Shown: positions 15,618 through 23,385 of the stretch, in pieces
How positions within the stretch are numbered: position 1 is the first letter of the stretch
How the letters are laid out: every line of letters begins with the position of its first letter
IMG/VR virus record: IMGVR_UViG_3300017818_000072
Location: 1 to 29,529 of that record
Source of the DNA: a virus
DNA length: 29,529 nt
Reading direction: 5' to 3' (one strand)
The notes under the pieces: generated by a model
The model's database searches: none
Told to the model about the DNA's origin: nothing
Seen by the model: the letters and a program-made list of their open reading frames with translations, nothing else
Position numbers and translations under genes: made by a program

Positions 15618-17309
15618 ATGGCTTTTGCTTTTCCGAGCGCAACTACTGTAGGACAGTTATATACCTACGGCGCGACTACTTGGGAATGGGACGGTACTGT
15701 ATGGAATGTTCAACCATCCTTCGGTGATGTTCAACTCTCAATTACAGCAGACAACGAGATTGACACTAAGACTTTAGACTTGATCTTAGACTCTGCAACT
15801 GGTAATACACAAGTTGATGACAACTTGGCTGTAACTGGCACATTAGATGTTACAGGTATTTCAACATTTACAACTGACGCTTCTGTTGGTGGAACATTCA
15901 CTGTAACTGGCGCTACAGCACTTGGTAATTCTTTGGCTGTTACAGACGCTACTACATTGAATGGCGTTGTTTCCTCAAACACTATTACTCCATTGGCTAC
16001 TGCTACATACGATTTAGGTACTGCTTCTAATGTTTGGAATAACATTTATGGTAGCAAAGTAGTTCTTGGTGATTTGACAATTGATGGCTCAAACAACACT
16101 ATTAGTTCAGCAACCAATGCTATTGTTATTGATCCTTCCCCAAGTGGTGATGGCGGTGATGTAACTATTGCTGGTAACATTTTGATTACAGGCTCCACAA
16201 CTGGTGGAACAAGCACACTTGGTAATGTAACTATTACAGGTGACTTGACTGTAAATGGAACTACAACTACAGTAAATTCAACTACTGTAACACTTGATGA
16301 TCCCGTTATGACACTGGGTGGCGACACTGCTCCTACTACAAACGACGGATTGGATCGCGGTATTGAGTACCAATGGCACGACGGCACAGCAGCAAAGGTT
16401 GGTTTCTTTGGCTTTGATCGCTCAGTTCAGAAATTTACCTTTATGCCAGACGCAACTAACACAGGCGAAGTTTTCTCAGGAACACTGGGCAACGTAGCAT
16501 TTGGTGGCGCTGACTTTTCAGGTCATGTTATGCCATCAGCAGACAAAACATACGACTTGGGCCATGAATTGACGATGTGGAACCATGGTTATTTTGACTC
16601 CATTACAGTTAACAACTTGACAGTTCCAAGCACTAACTTTGGTAATATCCAAATTGCTGTAACAGATGATCAAACTATTGACACAATTACTGGTGATTTG
16701 GTTTTAAGTTCAAATAGTGGCAACGTTAGTATCAACGGAGCTACCACTGTATCTGGAGCAACTACACTAAGCTCAACTTTGGGCGTAACTGGCGCAGCTA
16801 CAATGTCATCAACTTTGGACGTAACTGGAGTGGCTACACTTAGTGATGCATTGAATGTAACAGGCGCAGCAACATTGAGTTCAACTTTGGCTGTAACTGG
16901 TGCGGTAACTGCTGGTGATACATTGGCTGTGACAAACGGCGCAACAGTTGGCGGAACACTTGGTGTAATTGGCGCAAGCTCACTTGCTGGTGTAGCTGCC
17001 GATACTATCAACCCAAACGCTGATTTGACATGGGACTTGGGCGGAGCAGCTCTTCGCTGGACTAACATTTATGCTCAAACCATTCACATGGTTGATCCTG
17101 CAACTCCAGCAGTAAATATTCCATTGACAGTACAAGGAAACGACTTGTATGTTGATGGCGTAAAAGTTGGCGGAGCTTGTACAGTTGATACCGCAGCACC
17201 TGCCTCTCCAGATGAGGGCATGATGTGGTTGGATCGCAACTCAGGTATTCTTTATATTTGGGTCGTAGATTCCGGCACAGGCGTAGGAAACTGGATCCAG
17301 CCTCTATAA
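15618..17309 (+). CDS. Large modular tail fibre-like protein, own transcription unit
   Basis: 563 residues with AAAGGAG at 15603-15609. The first half of the FP-W unit is at the N-terminus (FAFPSATTVGQLYTYGATTW) and the second half at the C-terminus (EGMMWLDRNSGILYIW...NWIQ), so the fibre body appears inserted between them. In between are two QIAVT-type modules, three YDLG..W..Y motifs (ITPLATATYDLG, VMPSADKTYDLG, INPNADLTWDLG), the TTTVNSTTVTLDDPVMTLGGD module at about 214-290, and a V/T-rich shaft (LSSTLGVTGAATMSSTLDVTG). Leucine is mostly TTG here, while the neighbours mainly use TTA and CTA. A terminator follows directly. Likely an abundant structural fibre protein. Confidence 0.75.
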   Translation: MAFAFPSATTVGQLYTYGATTWEWDGTVWNVQPSFGDVQLSITADNEIDTKTLDLILDSATGNTQVDDNLAVTGTLDVTGISTFTTDASVGGTFTVTGATALGNSLAVTDATTLNGVVSSNTITPLATATYDLGTASNVWNNIYGSKVVLGDLTIDGSNNTISSATNAIVIDPSPSGDGGDVTIAGNILITGSTTGGTSTLGNVTITGDLTVNGTTTTVNSTTVTLDDPVMTLGGDTAPTTNDGLDRGIEYQWHDGTAAKVGFFGFDRSVQKFTFMPDATNTGEVFSGTLGNVAFGGADFSGHVMPSADKTYDLGHELTMWNHGYFDSITVNNLTVPSTNFGNIQIAVTDDQTIDTITGDLVLSSNSGNVSINGATTVSGATTLSSTLGVTGAATMSSTLDVTGVATLSDALNVTGAATLSSTLAVTGAVTAGDTLAVTNGATVGGTLGVIGASSLAGVAADTINPNADLTWDLGGAALRWTNIYAQTIHMVDPATPAVNIPLTVQGNDLYVDGVKVGGACTVDTAAPASPDEGMMWLDRNSGILYIWVVDSGTGVGNWIQPL

Positions 17310-17319
17310 TAATCCATAT

Positions 17320-17345
17320 ATGTCAAGCTCTTTGGAGCTTGACAT
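17320..17345 (+). terminator. Rho-independent-like terminator hairpin
   Basis: An 11-bp perfect stem (ATGTCAAGCTC at 17320-17330 with GAGCTTGACAT at 17335-17345), a 4-base TTTG loop and a short T-run (TT) right after. It begins 10 bases after the stop of the fibre gene and lies before the next promoter. The T-run is short, but the stem is strong. Confidence 0.75.
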
Positions 17346-17350
17346 TTCTG

Positions 17351-17358
17351 CATAAATA
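17351..17358 (+). promoter_or_regulatory. T4-type late promoter CATAAATA
   Basis: CATAAATA six bases after the terminator stem, 24 bases before the ATG at 17383. Confidence 0.6.
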
Positions 17359-17382
17359 CACTATAATATTTAAAGAGAGCTA

Positions 17383-18591
17383 ATGGCAACGACATTTAGA
17401 TTTTTTAGTGTAAAATCAAAAGAAACTTACCCAACAACAATACAATTATCAAGAATCGCAAACTCGTCTGACTTTACGACATATATGAATCGAGGACCTG
17501 TTCAAGTTGCAGGACAAGACATTACCCAAGGCAAACCAGTTAATGCAGTATTAGACGCAGTAAAATGCCCAACTACAAATAAATTAGTTTATATAAGCGC
17601 CTTAAAATATCTCAATCTTCCTTATATCCACCAGCTATATCCAAGAAATATTTCTATAATAGTAATGGGAGGAAGAGGAGAACCCTTGGGCTTTGATGAA
17701 GATGGAACTCCAATCCCAAATTATCTTGATCATATAGATCAAGTCAAATTCGATGATTTGGCTCATAAAGTTGGTACTATTCCTGCTGAAGATAATGCAT
17801 TTACTACTACCGCCTCAGTTACAAGAAATTATGATGTTGCTGCTTTTCGTACAAACGGAACCGCAAATTGGTCTGGATCATTTAATAGAACCAATTGGAA
17901 AGTTGGATATGGTGCTACGACTACCAGCGGCATCGAAAGCTCTGCAACAGGAAATTTAGTATCTAATTATACTGATATTCATAATGTAGCAATGGAAAAA
18001 TTTGATTTTATTGGTGGCAGTGGAGGATATCTCTATCAAACTGATATAGACAAATATCGATGGGATGACCCTAATGTTGTTGCAGTTGCAGCAAACCCAA
18101 TGTCACAAACATATTATAGAGCTAGCACCGTAGGACAGGAATATGATTACTTAAGAGTAGGTGGTAGAGTTCCAGGAATGAGTAATTCCATAACTGGAAT
18201 ATCTGGAGAGAAACACAGATATGCGGATGATGCTGCTGCAGTAACAACAGCCAATTATAATGCTATCACTAATGGAACTATGCTAGAATATAATGGCGAT
18301 GTTGTGAGTTATTCTACATGGTCCTTTTGGAAATTCAAATATGATGATCCAACTACTTCCACAGTTCTAACATATAGAACCTCTACTAGAGCAGCCGGCC
18401 ATGTAAGCGCAGGAGATTATGCTGACGGAAGTGCGTATGTATCTAATGGTTGGACTTCTGCTGGTTCTCAGAGCGGAATAGGAAACGATGTTATACAAAA
18501 AATGAAATTTGATGATAGCGCCGCCTGTCAAATACTTTCTACAAGACTACAAGAAGCAAAACAAGCCGCTTGTGGTGGAGGAATAAGCTAA
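17383..18591 (+). CDS. Kelch-like beta-propeller adhesin (pair 2, first)
   Basis: 402 residues. An N-terminal segment of about 85 residues (including LVYISALKYLNLPYIHQLYP) is followed by kelch-like units with V/G-G-G strands and K-x-K-F-D-D type motifs: QVKFDDL, DKYRWDDP, KHRYADD, FKYDDP, KMKFDDS. The third to fourth blades are less regular than in the 9435 protein and contain longer insertions. It corresponds to the first member of the other pair by position, although the N-termini differ. A GGAGG ribosome-binding site for the next gene lies within its last codons, and its TAA overlaps the next ATG. Inferred to be adhesive. Confidence 0.65.
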   Translation: MATTFRFFSVKSKETYPTTIQLSRIANSSDFTTYMNRGPVQVAGQDITQGKPVNAVLDAVKCPTTNKLVYISALKYLNLPYIHQLYPRNISIIVMGGRGEPLGFDEDGTPIPNYLDHIDQVKFDDLAHKVGTIPAEDNAFTTTASVTRNYDVAAFRTNGTANWSGSFNRTNWKVGYGATTTSGIESSATGNLVSNYTDIHNVAMEKFDFIGGSGGYLYQTDIDKYRWDDPNVVAVAANPMSQTYYRASTVGQEYDYLRVGGRVPGMSNSITGISGEKHRYADDAAAVTTANYNAITNGTMLEYNGDVVSYSTWSFWKFKYDDPTTSTVLTYRTSTRAAGHVSAGDYADGSAYVSNGWTSAGSQSGIGNDVIQKMKFDDSAACQILSTRLQEAKQAACGGGIS

Positions 18592-19622
18592 TGGCAGCCA
18601 TTATATTTGCCGATGGATTTTTTGATATTACAACATCTGATTTAGCTGATGCAGTTATAATTGACGGGCACGGGTGTGCTGATGTTGCTATATACAATGG
18701 CGGGCGTCCGTCAATACCAGGCTCTCAAACAGATTCATTACAAAAAATAAGATTTGATGATAGTGTGGTAGTTACAACATCAACAACTACTATGGTTGAA
18801 GATAGAAGACATCACTGCTCAACATCTGATGGAACAAATATATATGTAGCACAGGGTAGAGGATCTGGTGGATACAGACAAGCAGTAGAAAAGTTTCAAA
18901 TCTCATCAGAAGCATCAGTAACTATTACAAATAATAATCTAACCTCAGCACGAACTGGACTGATGGGAACTGGAACCGCTACAGAACAATATTTCTTTGG
19001 TGGTAGAAATGCGGGATCGGGAATGTTCACCGTAATAAACGCTCCAGACAGACTAAGAAATGATGACTCGGCAGCAGCAACAACTTATCCAAGTTTTACA
19101 GTAGCACGATGGCATCATACTGTAGCAGGCAATGGAGAAGATGCTTTTGTTTGCCAAGGTTGGAGTGACGAAGCAAGAGATGGAATTATAGCAGGAGCTG
19201 CCACAGCATCATATGAAAAATATCGTATGGCAGGATCATCCTCTACTTCTATATTTGTATCCTCTATGGATTCATATTTAACAGCACGAAACGATGTTAA
19301 CGGAGCATCTGGAGGAAATTGTATTGTGCTAGTTGGCGGGGAAGAACCAGATTATAGTGCTAATTGGAATCAAATTAGAAAATTAAGATATGACGATTAT
19401 GTTCTTACTTTATCAATAACACTAGCAACAGCCACAAAGGAAGTTCAAACCTGCTCCAATGGCGATGTTATTATGGGCGCTGGCGGACATGATTTGATAG
19501 GTGACGGTGACGCTATAAGCAGAATAAACCATATTCGTCACGAGGATATGATAGAAATAATAACTACAAGTAACAGTCTAGCGAGCAACTCAACTGAAGG
19601 AGCTGTGAGCTCTGGCATATAA
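18591..19622 (+). CDS. Kelch-like beta-propeller adhesin (pair 2, second)
   Basis: 343 residues from the ATG at 18591. This start is preferred over the in-frame ATG at 18570 because it forms a TAATG overlap with the upstream stop, has GGAGG 10 bases upstream, and aligns with the N-terminus of the 10546 protein (IIFADGFFDI...LADAVIIDGHG). Six repeats carry KIRFDDS, KFQISSE, RLRNDDS, KYRMAGS, KLRYDDY and HIRHEDM, with blades 2 and 4 degenerate. G-G-R/G-G-E strands are present. It is probably co-translated with the preceding propeller gene. Confidence 0.65.
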   Translation: MAAIIFADGFFDITTSDLADAVIIDGHGCADVAIYNGGRPSIPGSQTDSLQKIRFDDSVVVTTSTTTMVEDRRHHCSTSDGTNIYVAQGRGSGGYRQAVEKFQISSEASVTITNNNLTSARTGLMGTGTATEQYFFGGRNAGSGMFTVINAPDRLRNDDSAAATTYPSFTVARWHHTVAGNGEDAFVCQGWSDEARDGIIAGAATASYEKYRMAGSSSTSIFVSSMDSYLTARNDVNGASGGNCIVLVGGEEPDYSANWNQIRKLRYDDYVLTLSITLATATKEVQTCSNGDVIMGAGGHDLIGDGDAISRINHIRHEDMIEIITTSNSLASNSTEGAVSSGI

Positions 19623-19633
19623 TATAGAGGATT

Positions 19634-20371
19634 ATGACAACAGAAATTGATATTAGACAAGTACCAAATGATATCGCTGTAAAACTTGAAGCAACCCTGC
19701 CTATAGTACAAAAACAAATTGATGAACTTATTGTTTCTAAAAACGCAGAAACAACTATTGCTGATTTACAATATTCAGGACAAACACCTCTTGTATGGTT
19801 ACAACAATGCGCCATGCAACAACAAAACCGTTTGAACGCTTTACGAGAAACTTGGTTTAGACATAAGAAAAATGAATTACGAATAGAACAATATCGTATG
19901 AAAATCAATGATCCTATGGCACAACTAAAAGCAGAGGAACTTGAAGCAGGACTTGAAAGTTCTAGAACTGCTATTCGTAACGCAATGGAAGAATTACAAA
20001 GCTATCAAGATCAAATTGATGCACTACGAAAAAACTTTAATCTTCCAGATGAAATTCCACCCGAGATGGTTCGTGAGAATGATAAGCGTGAAAAAATCCG
20101 CGGAGCATTTAGGAGAGCTATTGAGGAATTCCAAGCCACAGGAACTATTCCTAGAGGAATCCAAGAGAGTTTAGAATGGAGCGGAATCCATCCACTAGTA
20201 GCAAGACGGCACTGTTTAGAATATATTCAAACTGTTGAGGAATTATTTGAGGCAGGAAAAGCACCTACTATTAGACACTTACTCAATTGGCTAGATGAGA
20301 TGGAAGCCTTATACATCAACTGTCCTAACGAAGTAGTAGAACATCACCTCAAAAATAAAATCCTAGACTGA
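19634..20371 (+). CDS. Coiled-coil protein of unknown function
   Basis: 245 residues with AGAGGA directly upstream. Unlike its neighbours it is highly charged and mostly helical: residues 60-150 (NRLNALRETWFRHKKNELRI through SRTAIRNAMEELQSYQDQID) have coiled-coil character, and the C-terminal third (HPLVARRHCLEYIQTVEELF) is helical. No domain, motif, signal peptide or membrane segment is recognised. Lying between adhesin genes, it may be a fibre-assembly chaperone or a scaffold connecting the small modules to the virion; this is only context-based. Confidence 0.7.
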   Translation: MTTEIDIRQVPNDIAVKLEATLPIVQKQIDELIVSKNAETTIADLQYSGQTPLVWLQQCAMQQQNRLNALRETWFRHKKNELRIEQYRMKINDPMAQLKAEELEAGLESSRTAIRNAMEELQSYQDQIDALRKNFNLPDEIPPEMVRENDKREKIRGAFRRAIEEFQATGTIPRGIQESLEWSGIHPLVARRHCLEYIQTVEELFEAGKAPTIRHLLNWLDEMEALYINCPNEVVEHHLKNKILD

Positions 20372-20377
20372 TAAATA
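20370..20377 (+). promoter_or_regulatory. T4-type late promoter GATAAATA
   Basis: GATAAATA starts at the G of the TGA stop of the coiled-coil gene, just as at 2431. The AAGGAAGGAG ribosome-binding region follows, and the ATG is at 20399. Confidence 0.65.
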
Positions 20378-20398
20378 TTGTAAAGGAAGGAGCAAACT

Positions 20399-21466
20399 AT
20401 GATTAGTTTTCCCGCATCGCCCTCAAGTGGGCAACAATATTCAGAAGGCGGAACTACTTGGGAATATAATGGCACTGTATGGAATGTTATTGCTGAAACT
20501 ACAGGCGAACAAACTGTAGATAATATTCAAGTAGGCGTAACAACTGACAACACTATTGATACCTCCTCAGGAGATTTAGTATTAGGAGCTACTGGGAATG
20601 TTGTATTAGCAGCCGATCTCATCACAACAGGATATAAAATCAACAGTTCCTATGAACTTCCTGGAGCTGATGGAACTGCTGGGCAGATATTAAAAACAGA
20701 TGGCTCAGGCACCGTGTCCTTTGCAGATCCAACACGAACCTTTGGTAATATTAGAATTGGTGTTGATTCCGACCTAAAGATTGACACAACTTCGGGTACT
20801 TTGATTCTCGACTCTGCATCTGGTAATATAACTGCATCAGGAAATGTAAATATTACAGGCTCAATTGCACCTATTATTAGTGCTGTTTACAGTTTAGGAG
20901 CAACAACTAATACCTGGGGAAATGTATATAGTCTTGCAACCACAACAAATAACATAAACACACTCTCAGGAAACTTAACAGTAAGTTCAGTAGGCGGTAC
21001 TGTAACAGTTATGGGCAGTGTTAATTTTAATGGTAACTATACATTCCCAACTACAGACGGAACTACTGGACAAGTGCTAACAACTAATGGCAGCGGTACA
21101 GTATCATTTGTAACACCACCACAAACACTAGCAGATTTTAATATTATGGAAGGAACTTCTGGACAACTGTTACACACTGATGGAGCAGGAATGCATACTT
21201 GGAGTAGTAGTTCAGCGGCAGGTTTTACATTTGGTAATCTTCAAATTGGTATAGTTGATGGCAATACTATTGACACAACTACTGGAAACCTAGAGTTAGA
21301 CTCAGCTAGTGGTATGACATATGTTGTAGATGATTTATATGTAACAGGAAGTATTGACTTTTTAGGTACACTAACACAAAACGGAAATATGGTTGATACT
21401 GGAAATCCAGATCCACGTATTGTTAGAGAAGAATCTGGTACTGATGTAACTTACACCTTCAACTAA
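20399..21466 (+). CDS. Modular tail fibre-like protein
   Basis: 355 residues. Residues 1-30 are the first half of the FP-W unit (FPASPSSGQQYSEGGTTWEY, NGTVW). Three QIAVT-type modules follow (DNIQVGVTTDNTIDT, FGNIRIGVDSDLKIDT, FGNLQIGIVDGNTIDT), separated by G-Q-I-L-K-T-D-G-S-G repeats and one YSLG..TNTWGNVY motif. The C-terminus PRIVREESGTDVTYTFN matches the end of the 7165 protein, perhaps a shared partner-binding tail. The gene ends convergently, overlapping the Nudix gene by 8 bases. No clear terminator is visible between them. Confidence 0.72.
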   Translation: MISFPASPSSGQQYSEGGTTWEYNGTVWNVIAETTGEQTVDNIQVGVTTDNTIDTSSGDLVLGATGNVVLAADLITTGYKINSSYELPGADGTAGQILKTDGSGTVSFADPTRTFGNIRIGVDSDLKIDTTSGTLILDSASGNITASGNVNITGSIAPIISAVYSLGATTNTWGNVYSLATTTNNINTLSGNLTVSSVGGTVTVMGSVNFNGNYTFPTTDGTTGQVLTTNGSGTVSFVTPPQTLADFNIMEGTSGQLLHTDGAGMHTWSSSSAAGFTFGNLQIGIVDGNTIDTTTGNLELDSASGMTYVVDDLYVTGSIDFLGTLTQNGNMVDTGNPDPRIVREESGTDVTYTFN

Positions 21467-21890
21467 TAAGATTGATTAGATTCATCACAGTATCTAATTT
21501 AACTTGATTGATACGATTATTTAGAGTATTTTTTAGGCCTTGATGTAATGGTCGAGGCCACTTCTTATAACTTACCCAAGCATATCCATCATGTTCTTCA
21601 TTTAGCACAGGAATAAATTCTTTTTCAACTAAACAAAGATATGTATGAAAAGTAAAAAAGTTATCATTACTTACATAAGTTTCTAAAGGAATAGTTTTTT
21701 TGATTTCAGTAGGTGATATTTCTTCTACAATTTCTCGCTCAAGAGCATTCCAAGGAGTTTCTTTTTCCTCATTTACACCTCCCACAAGCCCCCATGTATC
21801 AGAATGCTTACTGCGAGCTCGATGTAAAAATAAGAATCTATTAGATGATAGAGCATAAAATAATGCCCCGCTACAGATAACTTTTTTCAT
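21459..21890 (-). CDS. Nudix hydrolase
   Basis: 143 residues. The Nudix box is clear: G38, E44, R52-E53-I54, E56-E57, with S59 in place of the usual Gly. G37-G38 precedes it and W33-G34-L35 lies in the preceding strand. The family removes a nucleoside diphosphate tail from small molecules such as NTPs, sugar nucleotides or capped RNA; the substrate cannot be told here. T4-like phages carry such enzymes (T4 NudE), but this protein was not matched to a specific one. It starts 13 bases downstream of the gp15-like gene, with a weak ribosome-binding site, and is last in that operon. Confidence 0.85.
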   Translation of the reverse strand: MKKVICSGALFYALSSNRFLFLHRARSKHSDTWGLVGGVNEEKETPWNALEREIVEEISPTEIKKTIPLETYVSNDNFFTFHTYLCLVEKEFIPVLNEEHDGYAWVSYKKWPRPLHQGLKNTLNNRINQVKLDTVMNLINLIS

Positions 21891-21903
21891 ACAAATAGTT
21901 ATC

Positions 21904-23385
21904 TTAATACACTAGTGCCCAAGTTCCATTTGAGTATTCTCCCTCATAGCTCAATAGCCATTCAGCTCCATCATATTTGTATTGAATGCCAGTGTTTAGA
22001 TTTGTAGTATATACAGTCTGATCATTATAATGTAAATCAGCATCAAATACTATCCACCATCGCTGTCCGTCCCACTCAATAATGTCATTAGCACTAGCAA
22101 CAAAATCTGATCCATCATAATTTTTCCAAGCATCTGGACCATCTTCATTATCTTTATTGCCAATATCCTCATTTAGAATTAGAATCCGCATCCCAACTCT
22201 ATTCAATTTAGTAACATCTACTTTGAATGGATCTATAATATAATCTATTTTAGTATTGTCGCCTAACGGTCCTGTAAGAACTGTATCGCTTGGTAATGTA
22301 TCCATATCCCAATCTACAAGCATCTCATATTCATTGTCAGGATTGATATGAACATAACCTGCTAGTGGAGATTCAAAATCACTGCGATATAATTTTACTT
22401 GTGTTAGATGCGGCTCATAACAATCACCTTTAGGGTGTGCTTTAATATAATCTCGCCAAGGAAGTATGCCTTCATCTCTGTTATCAATAAATGTTAGTTT
22501 ATCATTTAGGACTAACAAATCATAATTTTTATATGTAGTGGACCAAGCTACTGTATTTGGCTCTGGGCGCGATGCTCTCATACCTTCACTTGCCATACCT
22601 AATGTTCCATCCTCATTTATAACTGGACGAGTTTTTGTATCAGACAAATATGCTCTGTTAGAAGCATATGCTAACATCTCAGGCATAGTCTCACCACGCT
22701 CAACAGATCCGTGTTGCTCATTGAATATAGATGTAATAATATTATGAATTACATTTAATCGTTTTACTTTAGCTGGGGGTGATATGAATATTGGTGTTGA
22801 AAACCCTAATGTAGCAATATCAATTTCTGTTTCTGTGCTACCACCACCTACTGATCGGCTACTAAATGTAATAGAGTCTAGCTCTACGACAGTAAGTGAT
22901 GTCCAATCAACAAAATTGTCTGTTGTTTGTATTTCTAAACTTGGATTGAACAGCATTAGAATCTGTTCCATTAGTTGTAACTTTTGATCTGTATTAGTTG
23001 TCCATATATCAGCATTGACTGATAATTTATATGGCGTAGGCATAAGACGCTCTACAGTATAGTTACGTCCTTCCTTGTGCAAATATTGTTGATTATCTTT
23101 ATCAAAAGCTCGCTCTCTAATTTGGACTTTGCTAACAAATGTACTATCTGATGATCTCTCACGATCCATCTCTAAATTTGTAATATACAAAGCAATCTTT
23201 GGGGCAGACTGCGCCATATTTTCACTACCGTCTTTGATTATAAAAGCAGCGGATCTTGATGGATCACCATACATTACAGGAACTTGTATAAGCTCTCCAT
23301 CGCCATCTTTATATGTAAGATAGCTCAACATTCTTATTAGTTGTAAAATATAACGCCGTATCTGTGCATCATAAAACCATTGCAT
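21904..23385 (-). CDS. 15: gp15-like tail sheath stabiliser/completion protein
   Basis: 493 residues against 272 for T4 gp15. The N-terminal 230 residues match the gp15 pattern: WFYDAQIRRYILQLIRML (FYNSSFRRYATLMGDLF in T4), IQVPVMYGDP, PKIALYITNLEMDRERSSD, then PTPYKLSVNADIWTTNTDQK with LMEQILMLFNPSL. In T4 gp15 caps the tail tube and sheath and joins it to the gp13/gp14 neck. The C-terminal extension (residues 260-493) includes a W/G-rich segment near the end (IIEWDGQRWWIV, TTGIQYKYDGAEW-like), also known to me from marine T4-like gp15s. It starts by TAATG coupling behind the gp14-like gene, with GGGAGG upstream. Confidence 0.85.
   Translation of the reverse strand: MQWFYDAQIRRYILQLIRMLSYLTYKDGDGELIQVPVMYGDPSRSAAFIIKDGSENMAQSAPKIALYITNLEMDRERSSDSTFVSKVQIRERAFDKDNQQYLHKEGRNYTVERLMPTPYKLSVNADIWTTNTDQKLQLMEQILMLFNPSLEIQTTDNFVDWTSLTVVELDSITFSSRSVGGGSTETEIDIATLGFSTPIFISPPAKVKRLNVIHNIITSIFNEQHGSVERGETMPEMLAYASNRAYLSDTKTRPVINEDGTLGMASEGMRASRPEPNTVAWSTTYKNYDLLVLNDKLTFIDNRDEGILPWRDYIKAHPKGDCYEPHLTQVKLYRSDFESPLAGYVHINPDNEYEMLVDWDMDTLPSDTVLTGPLGDNTKIDYIIDPFKVDVTKLNRVGMRILILNEDIGNKDNEDGPDAWKNYDGSDFVASANDIIEWDGQRWWIVFDADLHYNDQTVYTTNLNTGIQYKYDGAEWLLSYEGEYSNGTWALVY

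Noticed and set aside
18570-18590. Longer start of the 18591 gene at 18570
   Set aside because: The extra residues do not align with the 10546 paralogue, and the start at 18591 has TAATG coupling with GGAGG.
21463-21479. Bidirectional terminator between 20399 and the Nudix gene
   Set aside because: Only a 5-bp CTAAT/ATTAG stem without T-run, lying in coding sequence.
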